From: an uncultured Pirellulaceae bacterium
Lineage (GTDB): Bacteria; Planctomycetota; Planctomycetia; Pirellulales; Pirellulaceae
DNA: 34,151 nucleotides
Direction of reading: 5' to 3'
Assembly (NCBI GenBank): GCA_938036435.1
Contig: CALHPU010000130.1
Location: forward strand, 1-34,151
Positions 26,640 to 34,151 of this stretch are shown one piece after another; the stretch's first letter is position 1, and the number at the start of each line of letters is the position of its first letter. The notes below the pieces were generated by a model. That model made no database searches. It was given only the letters and a program-made list of their open reading frames with translations, and had not been told where the DNA came from. Made by a program: the position numbers and the translations under genes.

Positions 26640-27542
26640 ATGGCCGTTGCCTCCACACCCTCCAAAGCTGCCTGCGACAACGCGTCTTCCAGCCCTGCCA
26701 TTATTATTGGTGCTGGTAGAAGCGGAACGAACATGCTGCGCGATCTATTGGTATCCCTGCCCTACTTTAGCACATGGCCTTGTGACGAAATCAACTACAT
26801 TTGGCGCTACGGCAACCGAAGTTTTGAGACCGATGAATTTACGCGCCAAATGGCCAACCATCGATCGGTCAAGTATATCCGTGACCAATTTGAATCTCAG
26901 CGAAAGAAGGAACCCGACAAAACTTTGGTTGAGAAAACATGTGCCAACTCGTTGCGTTGCGGATTTCTACACGAAATTTTCCCTAATGCAAGATTCGTTC
27001 ACATCATTCGCGACGGGCGCGATGTCGCCGCCTCAGCAGCACTAAGATGGAATGCAAGTTTGGACATTGGGTATCTCTTAAAGAAGGCTAGGTTTGTTCC
27101 TAAATCAGACTTGCTTTATTACGCTTCGAGCTATTTAAAAGCTCGCATCCACAAATTGACCTCCGGTAAATCACGCTTGTCAACTTGGGGGCCAAAATTT
27201 GAAGGCATGCAAGAAGTGTTTGCAAACCACAGCCTACCTATAGCGTGCGCCATCCAATGGCAACGCTGTGTTGATGCTGCTCAAGAACAACTTAGCGATG
27301 TGCCGAGCCATCAAGTCCTGACGATCCGCTACGAAGCGTTTACGCAAAATCCTGCAATTGAATTTGAAAAGGTCTGTCAATTTCTCGGAAGTCAGCCAAC
27401 TAAAGAGACAGTTGAAGAAGTGGTTAAGTCCGTTTCCAGCCGAAGCGTTGGAAAATGGAAGAAGCAATTAAGTGCTGAAGAGATCGAGGAAATAGAGCGA
27501 TTGGTCGGGGATCAACTAAAGCGTCTGGGATATGGGGATTAG
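26640..27542 (+). CDS. Sulfotransferase (PF13469-like), third of the cluster
   Basis: A 300-residue sulfotransferase with the loop IIGAGRSGTNMLRDLL (22-37) for the 5'-phosphosulfate and HIIRDGRDVAASA with Arg124 and Ser132 for the 3'-phosphate. After the loop comes LPYFSTWPCDEINYIW, unlike the equivalent part of the other two enzymes, which suggests a different acceptor. Its C-terminus has the family's closing SVGKWKKQLSAEEIEEIERLVG. There is no signal peptide or membrane helix. The gene is tightly packed between the aminotransferase (12 bp) and the initiating transferase (2 bp), so it is firmly part of the EPS operon. Confidence 0.9.
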   Translation: MAVASTPSKAACDNASSSPAIIIGAGRSGTNMLRDLLVSLPYFSTWPCDEINYIWRYGNRSFETDEFTRQMANHRSVKYIRDQFESQRKKEPDKTLVEKTCANSLRCGFLHEIFPNARFVHIIRDGRDVAASAALRWNASLDIGYLLKKARFVPKSDLLYYASSYLKARIHKLTSGKSRLSTWGPKFEGMQEVFANHSLPIACAIQWQRCVDAAQEQLSDVPSHQVLTIRYEAFTQNPAIEFEKVCQFLGSQPTKETVEEVVKSVSSRSVGKWKKQLSAEEIEEIERLVGDQLKRLGYGD

Positions 27543-27544
27543 TT

Positions 27545-28147
27545 TTGCTAACGACGCGGCAAAGAATACTCAAACGGCTTTTCGACATCGGTGTTTCCTT
27601 TTTGGGATTATCGCTGACGTGGCCCATCATTTTAGTTGGCTGGCTAGCCGCGTCGATCAGCACACGCGCCAACGGCCTGTTTGTGCAAAAACGGGTGGGG
27701 CAACATGGAAAGTTATTCAATGTTTACAAATTGCGTTCCATGCGAGACATTGCAGGGGTTACTACTACGGTGACCTCTGATAACGACATGCGGGTAACAT
27801 GCGTCGGTCGAGTTTTAAGAAAGTTGAAGATTGACGAACTGCCACAACTTTTCAACGTCCTAATTGGACAGATGAGCCTTGTAGGTCCGCGGCCTGACGT
27901 GCCGGGATACGCCGACAAACTTAAGGGCGACGACCAAATTGTCCTGTCAGTAAAACCCGGTGTGACGGGGCCCGCGACCATCGCGTTTCGACACGAGGAG
28001 GAAATCCTTGCCGGGGTCGACGATCCAGAGACTTACAACATTGAAGTCATTTGGCCAGAGAAAGTCAGACTCAATCGCGAGTACGTGCAAAACTACACGT
28101 TCGGTAAAGACCTAAAATACCTTTTTCAAACCGTTTTGAGTATCTGA
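27545..28147 (+). CDS. PglC-like initiating phosphoglycosyl transferase
   Basis: This 200-residue protein is a compact monotopic bacterial sugar transferase (PF02397). It begins KRLFDIGVSFLGLSLTWPII, the re-entrant membrane helix, followed by the amphipathic GLFVQKRVGQHGKLFNVYKLRSM. The acid pair Asp97-Glu98 in KIDELPQLFNV corresponds to the catalytic dyad, and MSLVGPRPDVP is the conserved loop. It should transfer a sugar phosphate from UDP-sugar to undecaprenyl phosphate and so start the repeat unit. The short form matches PglC/WcaJ-core enzymes acting on bacillosamine-like or GlcNAc-type donors. The start is a TTG two bases after the sulfotransferase stop, consistent with translational coupling. 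The following GT4 begins one base after its stop. Confidence 0.88.
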   Translation: MLTTRQRILKRLFDIGVSFLGLSLTWPIILVGWLAASISTRANGLFVQKRVGQHGKLFNVYKLRSMRDIAGVTTTVTSDNDMRVTCVGRVLRKLKIDELPQLFNVLIGQMSLVGPRPDVPGYADKLKGDDQIVLSVKPGVTGPATIAFRHEEEILAGVDDPETYNIEVIWPEKVRLNREYVQNYTFGKDLKYLFQTVLSI

Positions 28148-28148
28148 C

Positions 28149-29375
28149 GTGAAATTGCTGCTCGTTCATCGCTATATCAAGCCTGACACGCCAGGCTACG
28201 CTCACATGCTGTACATCATCGGCAAACATCTTGCCGATGAAGGCCATGACGTCACCATTTTTTCGTCTCAGCCCGGATACAACGATGCCTATGACGGCCC
28301 TAAACTTCCCCGTCGTGAGAACGTCGATGGAATGACCGTCATCCGCACGGCGCTACTCAAGGAAAAGAAAAACAACGCGATTGTCCGCTCAATCAATTTT
28401 TTGATTTTTGGAATCAGCCTGTTTTTTCATGCGGTCGTTCGTAAAATCCCATACGACACCATGACGGTTACGACGTTCCCTCCCGGAATAATGGCAACAG
28501 TGGCACGTGCGATCGGCCTATTCCGCAAAACGAATTACATCTATCACTGCATGGACTTGTATCCAGAGCTCGCCTCGGCAAGCGGCATCCTCAAACGAAA
28601 ATGGCTTGCCAAGTTTTCCTTGATGCTGGACAAACGAAATTGCCGTAAAGCAAAAGCCGTAGTCGTCTTATCCGAGGACATGAAAAAGACGCTTTCCGAT
28701 CGGGCGCTTGACACATCCAATGTTCACATCATCAACAACTTTATCATCGACAGCTTTGACGGAGACGTCGAAGCTTGTGGATTGCCCGAGACGATAAGAA
28801 ATCGCGACAAAAAATTCCGGGTCCTCTTTGCGGGCAACATTGGACGTTTTCAGAGTCTCGATACTGTCGTTGCCGCAGCCCTAGAGCTCGCGCAGAACGG
28901 CGACAGCGAAATGAAACGGAACATAGAATTTTGGTTTGTCGGATCAGGAATTATGGTCGATCAATTGCGGCAGCAAGCCGGTGACGAGCTGAACAAGAGT
29001 ATTTTCTTTCACCCCTATCTGCCAATCGACCAAGTCATGGGAGTCATTGCGGAATCAAACCTTGGAATTGTCTCCCTGTTAAAAGGAGTTATTCAAAGCG
29101 CCTATCCGAGTAAGACGATGACCTACCTTGAGGCTGGTTGCCGGTTGTTGACGCTGGTCGAAGCTGAATCAGAGCTTGCAAGGCTTGTTGAAAAAGAAAA
29201 CATCGGGGCTGTCTGCGATGAAATATCAGCCGAAAAACTAGCCCAGATAATCACCAAAGAATACCGACTGCGTGAAACCCAAGGGGATAATCGCGACAGG
29301 ATTCGAAAGGCTGGCCGACGTAATTTTGGACAACCAACCATACTTCAAAAGTGGACGAAACTGTTGGCTTCTTGA
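28149..29375 (+). CDS. WbuB-like family 4 glycosyltransferase, candidate FucNAc transferase
   Basis: The 408-residue protein starts with GTG one base after the initiating transferase stop. The acceptor domain opens MKLLLVHRYIKPDTPGYAHML and has GHDVTIFSSQPGYN and YIYHCMDLYPELASASG, a pattern I know from WbuB-type transferases. The donor domain has RVLFAGNIGRFQSLD and YPSKTMTYLEAGCR. WbuB of E. coli transfers N-acetyl-L-fucosamine, and the three genes making UDP-L-FucNAc lie just downstream, so this enzyme is the best candidate to use that donor, perhaps as the second sugar of the repeat unit. The donor assignment is inferred from context. No membrane anchor is obvious apart from a hydrophobic stretch around 80-100. 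Confidence 0.85.
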   Translation: MKLLLVHRYIKPDTPGYAHMLYIIGKHLADEGHDVTIFSSQPGYNDAYDGPKLPRRENVDGMTVIRTALLKEKKNNAIVRSINFLIFGISLFFHAVVRKIPYDTMTVTTFPPGIMATVARAIGLFRKTNYIYHCMDLYPELASASGILKRKWLAKFSLMLDKRNCRKAKAVVVLSEDMKKTLSDRALDTSNVHIINNFIIDSFDGDVEACGLPETIRNRDKKFRVLFAGNIGRFQSLDTVVAAALELAQNGDSEMKRNIEFWFVGSGIMVDQLRQQAGDELNKSIFFHPYLPIDQVMGVIAESNLGIVSLLKGVIQSAYPSKTMTYLEAGCRLLTLVEAESELARLVEKENIGAVCDEISAEKLAQIITKEYRLRETQGDNRDRIRKAGRRNFGQPTILQKWTKLLAS

Positions 29376-29723
29376 GTGGATTCAAAATGCGACAAACCAA
29401 GAAAAACTGACTTTCCCAACACATCATTGAGATCGATTAGGTCCAAATCGAAAATCTTGCGGGTCAAACGCTCCCGTAACATTGGTCGCCTTTACTATCA
29501 CCATACTTACAACTAAATTACGAATCCTACTCAGACCGCAAAGTCGCACTATTCAAGCAGGTCCAGCCACCACAATTTTCAAAATTGGATGCTCAACTTC
29601 GACGCAGTAAAACGATTACACAAGAAGAAACAGCCTCCGAGTAGACCATAGCGTTCAAATTAAAGACCTGAGTCTAGCCTGCCTCGATTATCTCCAATTC
29701 ACAATTCTGCCGCACAAATTATT
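29376..29723. other. 348-bp gap before the FucNAc genes
   Basis: No gene is seen. The stretch is AT-rich with a palindrome AATTTTcAAAATT at 29574-29586. Its length suggests a separate promoter for capE-capF-capG, but no convincing promoter boxes were found. Confidence 0.4.
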
Positions 29724-30773
29724 ATGGCCACCACTTCCAATCCGAAAAGTAAAACAGTCCTTATCACCGGAGGTACGGGTTCCTTTGGCAAGACCATGGT
29801 CAAGCACTTACTGGACCAGGGCTATGGCCAGATCCGCATCTTCAGTCGCGACGAATGGAAGCAAGAGGACATGCGGGTACGAATGGCAGAACCTCGGTTG
29901 AAGTTTTACATTGGTGACGTTCGTAGTCGCGCCAGTGTCGATGCTGCAATGGACGGCGTTGATCTTGTTTTTCATGCAGCGGCACTGAAACAAGTTCCAT
30001 CCTGCGAATTTTTTCCGATGCAGGCCGTTGAAACAAACATCATTGGTAGCAACAACGTTATTGAATCAGCCGTCGCTCATGGAGTTGACTGTGTAGTAGT
30101 GCTGGGCACCGACAAGGCGGTTTATCCTGTTAACGCGATGGGGATGACTAAAGCAGTCATGGAAAAAGTCGCGCAATCAATCGCGCGTCGAATGGGCGAT
30201 GGGCACACACGCATCTGTTCGGTGCGATACGGAAACGTAATGTATTCACGCGGAAGTGTGATCCCGTTGTTTGTAAGGCAAATCCGTGAAGGCAAGCCGA
30301 TCACCACGACGGAAAATAGTATGTCTCGTTTCATGCTGCCGTTGCGCGACAGCGTCGCGTTGGTGGAATTCGCTTTTCAGAACGCGCGTCAAGGCGACAT
30401 CTTCATCAAAAAAGCAGCCGCTTGTACGATCGGGCAATTGGCTCAGGCGATGAAAGAACTGTTCAAATCTGACTCTGAAATTAAGATGATTGGAATTCGT
30501 CACGGTGAGAAAATGTTCGAAGCTTTGGCGTCCGTAGCTGAAATGGCTCGCGCTGAAGACATGGGCGACTTCATGAGAATTCCGATGGACGAACGTGAAT
30601 TGAACTACAAGCGTTTCTTCACTGAAGGCGATTCTGATGAGACCAAGTTCGAAGATTACGACTCCCACAACACGGATCAGTTGACCCTACAAGAGGTGAA
30701 GGACCTGTTGCTCTCACTACCAGAGATTCAGCAGGACCTCATTGATGCGGGGCTGTCCACCGACGGCTCGTAG
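29724..30773 (+). CDS. capE: UDP-GlcNAc 4,6-dehydratase / 5-epimerase (CapE/FnlA/WbjB)
   Basis: First step of UDP-L-FucNAc synthesis: converts UDP-GlcNAc to a UDP-4-keto-6-deoxy-L-arabino sugar. The 349-residue soluble SDR has the NAD site ITGGTGSFGKTM near the N-terminus, FHAAALKQVPSCE, and the active-site region with Thr129-Asp130-Lys131 (LGTDKAVYPVNAMG) and Met139/Lys143 in MGMTK in place of YxxxK, as in CapE. RYGNVMYSRGSVIPLF and IRHGEKMFEAL are further family signatures. Unlike the membrane-bound dehydratase at 17188 it has no TM region, so the two act in different branches. The assignment is reinforced by capF and capG directly following in the standard order. Confidence 0.92.
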   Translation: MATTSNPKSKTVLITGGTGSFGKTMVKHLLDQGYGQIRIFSRDEWKQEDMRVRMAEPRLKFYIGDVRSRASVDAAMDGVDLVFHAAALKQVPSCEFFPMQAVETNIIGSNNVIESAVAHGVDCVVVLGTDKAVYPVNAMGMTKAVMEKVAQSIARRMGDGHTRICSVRYGNVMYSRGSVIPLFVRQIREGKPITTTENSMSRFMLPLRDSVALVEFAFQNARQGDIFIKKAAACTIGQLAQAMKELFKSDSEIKMIGIRHGEKMFEALASVAEMARAEDMGDFMRIPMDERELNYKRFFTEGDSDETKFEDYDSHNTDQLTLQEVKDLLLSLPEIQQDLIDAGLSTDGS

Positions 30774-30779
30774 AGATCA

Positions 30780-30816
30780 CTGACCAGTCCAATGCGATCG
30801 TGGCGACGTTGGTCAG
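30780..30816. repeat. Hairpin between capE and capF
   Basis: A perfect 7-bp inverted pair (CTGACCA/TGGTCAG) with a 23-base loop starts 7 bp after the capE stop. There is no T-run behind it, so it is not a typical terminator; it might stabilise or process the transcript. Confidence 0.35.
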
Positions 30817-30885
30817 CGAATACGACACCTCAGCTCTTTATTCGAATGTTTTCGCGTTCGTTCTACCCTATACGCTTGCTCCATC

Positions 30886-32037
30886 ATGAACACAACGGAA
30901 AACGCACCAAAGAAAACGATTCTCGTCACCGGTAGCGGTGGTATGATTGGTTGGCATCTGTCCGTCTTTCTCGATGCCCGTTCCGATAGCGTTAACTTAA
31001 TACGTTGTGATCGAGCAGGGTTTAACGACGACGCCTTTCTGGCTGATGCCGTTTCGAAATCAGACGTCATCGTTCACCTCGCGGGCATGAACCGCGGCGA
31101 CGAAGAAGAAATCGTGGCGGCAAACATTGGAATGGCCGATCGATTGATTGACTTTTGCCTAAAGTCTGATTCCAAACCACAAGTCATCTATAGCTCATCG
31201 ACCCACGCTGAGGGCCCTACGCGGTACGGTTATTCCAAACGAACCGCGGGCGAACATTTTGAGGCATGGGCAGCAGATACAGGAGCCAATTTCTGCAATC
31301 TGGTTCTCCCACACGTCTTCGGCGAACATGGCAAGCCATTTTATAACTCGGTCGTATCGACGTTTGCTTCCCAAATCGTCAATGGCGAGTCGCCGACAGT
31401 CACGGGCGATGGCGATCTAAACCTACTGCACAGCCATGAAGTCTCGAAGATCATTTGGAAGAAGATTGAAACTGGCTTCAAGGGTACTTGTCGCCCTGAG
31501 GGCCAGCCGATCAAGGTCAGCCAACTCTTGGAAAGACTCCAAGCCCTGTGGTCGCGCTACCAAGGTGGTGTTATGCCCAATTTCGACGATCTCTTCGACG
31601 TCCGATTGTTCAATGTCATGCGATCCTATCAAGACCATGAGCAACGGCAAATCGACCTGACGCTGCACGAGGACGATCGTGGTGATCTATTCGAGGCCGT
31701 TCGTGCTGACGGCGGCGGCCAAGTATTTGTCTCCACAACCAAACCCAATATCACGCGTGGAAATCACTTTCATTTTAAGAAGGTTGAGCGATTTTTGGTC
31801 TTCTCGGGCAAAGCAAAAATTCGCTTACGGAAAGTGCTTACTGATGAGATTTTCACTTACGAGGTCAGTGGCGATCAACTTCAGGCGGTCGACATTCCAA
31901 TTCTCCATACACATAACATCACCAACGTTGGTGACGAACCGTTGCTGACATTATTCTGGACCAACGAGCATTACGATCCTGCGGATTCAGATACTTTTTT
32001 CCTTCCTGTCGAACAGATCGAACCCAAACAAGCGTAG
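30886..32037 (+). CDS. capF: Bifunctional UDP-sugar reductase / cupin epimerase (CapF/FnlB/WbjC)
   Basis: The 383-residue enzyme carries out the second stage of UDP-L-FucNAc synthesis: C3-epimerisation by a C-terminal cupin, then 4-keto reduction by an N-terminal SDR domain. The SDR part shows the nucleotide site VTGSGGMIGWHLS, HLAGMNRGDEEE, and the YGYSK catalytic motif (YxxxK) after YSSSTHAEGPTR. The cupin (about 260-383) has the metal-binding cluster NHFHFKKVE (His294, His296, Glu301) and HTHNITNVG (His341, His343). Length and domain order match CapF. It is 112 bp after capE and 6 bp before capG, completing the module. Confidence 0.93.
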   Translation: MNTTENAPKKTILVTGSGGMIGWHLSVFLDARSDSVNLIRCDRAGFNDDAFLADAVSKSDVIVHLAGMNRGDEEEIVAANIGMADRLIDFCLKSDSKPQVIYSSSTHAEGPTRYGYSKRTAGEHFEAWAADTGANFCNLVLPHVFGEHGKPFYNSVVSTFASQIVNGESPTVTGDGDLNLLHSHEVSKIIWKKIETGFKGTCRPEGQPIKVSQLLERLQALWSRYQGGVMPNFDDLFDVRLFNVMRSYQDHEQRQIDLTLHEDDRGDLFEAVRADGGGQVFVSTTKPNITRGNHFHFKKVERFLVFSGKAKIRLRKVLTDEIFTYEVSGDQLQAVDIPILHTHNITNVGDEPLLTLFWTNEHYDPADSDTFFLPVEQIEPKQA

Positions 32038-32043
32038 ACGAAC

Positions 32044-33180
32044 ATGAGCGATAAACTAAAAGTCCTTACGATTCTTGGCACACGTCCGGAGATCATTCGT
32101 CTTTCCCGCACCATGGCGGCGCTGGATAAGTACACCGACCACCAGATTGCACACACAGGTCAAAATTACGATTACGAGCTGAATCAGATTTTCTTTGACG
32201 ATCTGGAGATTCGAAAACCTGACCATTTCATGGGCGTTGATACTTCTTCGCTCGGGAACGTACTCGGTGGAACGCTGATCGAGAGCGAAAAAATTCTTCG
32301 TGCCGAAAAACCAGATGCGGTTGTCATTCTGGGAGACACCAACAGCGCTTTGGCCGGAATTATGGCACGGCGATTGAAGATTCCGCTGTACCATATGGAG
32401 GCAGGTAATCGTTGTTTCGACCTCAACGTTCCTGAAGAGACGAATCGTAGAATCATCGACCACATCAGCGATTTCAATCTGGTCTACACCGAACACGCAC
32501 GACGCCACTTGCTTAGCGAGGGCATCTCGCATCGGCGTATCTACGTGACCGGTTCGCCAATGTGCGAGGTTTTGGACCATTACAAGGACAAAATCAATTC
32601 CTCCAAGGCGCTCGACGAACTCGGACTGACGAAACAAAAATACATGCTCGTTAGCATGCACCGTGAGGAGAACGTGGACTATGAACAGCCGTTGACCAAT
32701 CTAGTGACGGCATTGCAGAATCTGGCTGCAAAATACGACATGCCAGTCATCGTCTCGACTCATCCGCGCACCCAGAAGCGTCTGGACATGTTTGGATTGA
32801 AACTAGAAGACGAACGTGTCAAGTTTCTTAAGCCGTTTGGTTTTTGCGACTACAATCGACTTCAAAAAGACGCGTTCTGCGTCATTTCCGATAGCGGAAC
32901 GATCAGTGAAGAATCCTCAATGCTCAGTTTCCCAGCGGTCACCATCCGAAACGCCCTCGAACGTCCCGAAGCCATGGACACAGGAAGCATCACGATCACC
33001 GGAACGGATCCGCATCGAATTGCAGATTGCGTTGCCGCGGTGACTGACCAATTCTTCTCTGGCAACCACGCGCCTGTGCCGGTTGACTATCAGGTCACTA
33101 ACACTTCGCAACGCGTTCTGCAACTCATTCTCGGCACCGCCAAACTGGCTCATCGCTGGCAAGGTATCGAGACCGTTTAA
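32044..33180 (+). CDS. capG: Non-hydrolysing UDP-N-acetylglucosamine 2-epimerase family enzyme (CapG/FnlC/WbjD)
   Basis: Last step of the module: 2-epimerisation giving UDP-N-acetyl-L-fucosamine. The 378-residue GT-B-like enzyme has the family signature LTILGTRPEIIRL at the start, DTNSALAGIMARR, HMEAGNRCFDLNVPEETNRRI (the NRCFD form is characteristic of CapG-type epimerases and differs from WecB), SMHREENVDY, STHPRTQKRL and DSGTISEE. It is soluble and of normal length. Placement 6 bp after capF and the motif set favour CapG over WecB. It is the last gene of the plus-strand EPS series and converges with a small membrane protein gene 14 bp away. Confidence 0.92.
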   Translation: MSDKLKVLTILGTRPEIIRLSRTMAALDKYTDHQIAHTGQNYDYELNQIFFDDLEIRKPDHFMGVDTSSLGNVLGGTLIESEKILRAEKPDAVVILGDTNSALAGIMARRLKIPLYHMEAGNRCFDLNVPEETNRRIIDHISDFNLVYTEHARRHLLSEGISHRRIYVTGSPMCEVLDHYKDKINSSKALDELGLTKQKYMLVSMHREENVDYEQPLTNLVTALQNLAAKYDMPVIVSTHPRTQKRLDMFGLKLEDERVKFLKPFGFCDYNRLQKDAFCVISDSGTISEESSMLSFPAVTIRNALERPEAMDTGSITITGTDPHRIADCVAAVTDQFFSGNHAPVPVDYQVTNTSQRVLQLILGTAKLAHRWQGIETV

Positions 33181-33194
33181 GCGAGAAGAGACTC

Positions 33195-33626
33195 CTAAAC
33201 GTTTACCGGTTCCGCAGCAGAATTGTCGGCGTGGCAAACAATTCGATCCAGACTGCTGTTGGAGGAAACCCTCTCTGCTGGCGTGGCAGGTATCAAACGG
33301 TACACTAGCAGAACACTCCAAAAAGATAGAGCACACCAATAAAAACCGTAGCCCGTGTGAATCGGATTGAAGCCCTCCAGCAGAATGTCGATGCCAACCA
33401 ATTGGTACATCCAGAACTCAAATCGCTTGAGAAATGCATCACGTGCGACAAAGCATACTGCCAACCACGCCAGCCAAAAACACACGCCAAAAAGAATGCA
33501 CGATGAATAGGTCGCTCCAAGGCAGCTGTGGAAAAACCCCAAGTAAATCGCCAAAGTGACGCTGTAGATCGCCATCCACTGAAGGGAGAACTGGTTTCGT
33601 TTTGAGGTCTTCATCTTGCTTGACAT
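33195..33626 (-). CDS. Small multi-pass membrane protein of unknown function
   Basis: From the ATG at 33626 the product has 143 residues; a GTG at 33686 would add 20 and a third start (MKTSKRN) lies four codons in. After a basic tip there are about four hydrophobic segments: WMAIYSVTLAIYLGFFH, ILFGVCFWLAWLAVCFVA, FWMYQLVGIDILLEGF and FYWCALSFWSVLLVYRLI, with a Ser/Asn-rich tail. I do not recognise a family. It converges with capG and is not obviously part of the EPS cluster. The strong hydrophobic pattern with basic charges at the start supports it as a real gene, but the start is uncertain. Confidence 0.5.
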   Translation of the reverse strand: MSSKMKTSKRNQFSLQWMAIYSVTLAIYLGFFHSCLGATYSSCILFGVCFWLAWLAVCFVARDAFLKRFEFWMYQLVGIDILLEGFNPIHTGYGFYWCALSFWSVLLVYRLIPATPAERVSSNSSLDRIVCHADNSAAEPVNV

Positions 33627-33830
33627 TCGGCTCAACGGGTCACGGCCACTACGCTGGTAAAACCGTATGTTTGGCGAGAAATTCACGCAATTCTCTCAAC
33701 AATCTTTCCGCGTGGTCTACTGGCTTTGGACGTCTGCCTAACGACCGTCTTACGTAGATCCTCTACCGTAACTAGCCGATTCTAAAGCGTCAAACCAGCC
33801 AAGTATCTCGCTTCTCAACCCTTGCGCGAA

Positions 33831-34151
33831 TTATTTGATACTGTGCATCATGTATTTGATAATCGGAGAGATAAGAATGGCAAACAGCCCGATGACCACT
33901 GACACGATGGCGATCTGTGCAAACACTGCAGTGTAGTTCATCAAATTGATTGCCCCTGCGGATGCATCCGCTCCGACCGAACCGGTGATCATCTGCGCAT
34001 AGTGAGCCAGACCACTGGCCGATTCTGTCCCAGTTGCTGCCGCACCTTCGCCTGCGTGCCCGCCGTCGCCTGAGGTGAGTTTAGCAATGATGCCCGCAAT
34101 GTAGTGGGCAAACGAAGACGAAAGAAACCACACACCCATCATGAACGAAAC
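33831..34151 (-). CDS. POT-family (proton-dependent peptide) MFS transporter, 3' end (partial)
   Basis: The frame runs in from the right edge and stops at a TAA (33831-33833), giving the last 106 residues. MMGVWFLSSSFAHYIAGIIA is close to the penultimate helix of POT/PTR2 peptide transporters, and the final helix FAQIAIVSVVIGLFAILISPIIKYMMH also fits. Between them is a Gly/Ala/Ser/His-rich periplasmic loop of about 40 residues. The family imports di- and tripeptides with protons across the inner membrane. The start and most of the gene are outside the window, and the ATG near 34142 is internal. Confidence 0.8.
   Translation of the reverse strand, partial: VSFMMGVWFLSSSFAHYIAGIIAKLTSGDGGHAGEGAAATGTESASGLAHYAQMITGSVGADASAGAINLMNYTAVFAQIAIVSVVIGLFAILISPIIKYMMHSIK

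Noticed and set aside
30246-30668. 140-codon minus-strand open frame inside capE
   Set aside because: Antisense to a well-supported SDR gene; no ribosome site or domain.
32056-32661. 201-codon minus-strand open frame inside capG
   Set aside because: It mirrors the coding frame of a gene with full 2-epimerase motifs and has no recognisable features of its own.

Overview
The window looks like a chromosomal piece of a planctomycete, most likely a marine Pirellulales-type bacterium (Rhodopirellula and relatives). This is an inference from gene content and style: HtrA/PDZ-type secreted proteins, weak or absent Shine-Dalgarno sites with frequent GTG/TTG starts, several sulfotransferases, and palindromic intergenic repeats. 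No rRNA, tRNA, CRISPR array, transposase or phage gene was seen.

Left part (1-11.6 kb), mixed housekeeping and envelope genes: the 3' end of an unidentified gene; a secreted HtrA-like protein whose protease triad is entirely replaced and which carries two PDZ domains and a degenerate alpha/beta-hydrolase-like tail; a cytochrome c'-like protein just behind it; a probable outer-membrane beta-barrel with a long Pro/Asn/Gln-rich N-terminal region; then, on the minus strand, an anchored NTF2-like protein, a Gfo/Idh/MocA oxidoreductase, a family 2 glycosyltransferase and diaminopimelate decarboxylase (lysA); finally a plus-strand anchored protein of unknown function. Three REPIN-like nested palindromes lie in the gaps (3969-4090, 7870-7971, 7988-8054).

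Right part (11.6-33.2 kb), a large Wzx/Wzy-type exopolysaccharide or capsule locus. On the minus strand, a membrane O-antigen-ligase/polymerase-like protein with a TPR tail is followed by a Wzz/BY-kinase with a C-terminal tyrosine cluster. A 422-bp divergent gap separates them from a long plus-strand series: FlaA1/PglF-type UDP-GlcNAc 4,6-dehydratase, sulfotransferase, Wzy-like polymerase, Wzx flippase, sulfotransferase, GT4 glycosyltransferase, DegT/EpsN-like aminotransferase, sulfotransferase, PglC-like initiating phosphoglycosyl transferase, WbuB-like GT4, and then capE-capF-capG, the complete route from UDP-GlcNAc to UDP-N-acetyl-L-fucosamine.

Read together, the locus should make a repeat unit started on undecaprenyl phosphate by the PglC-like enzyme, containing L-FucNAc and probably a 4-amino-6-deoxy sugar, decorated with sulfate by up to three sulfotransferases, flipped by Wzx and polymerised under Wzz/BY-kinase control. 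An outer-membrane export channel (OPX/Wza), the sugar N-acetyltransferase and PAPS synthesis are not in the window. The sulfated EPS locus and the doubly degenerate HtrA-hydrolase are the two most interesting items. Beyond the locus lie a small membrane protein and the 3' end of a POT-family peptide transporter, both on the minus strand.
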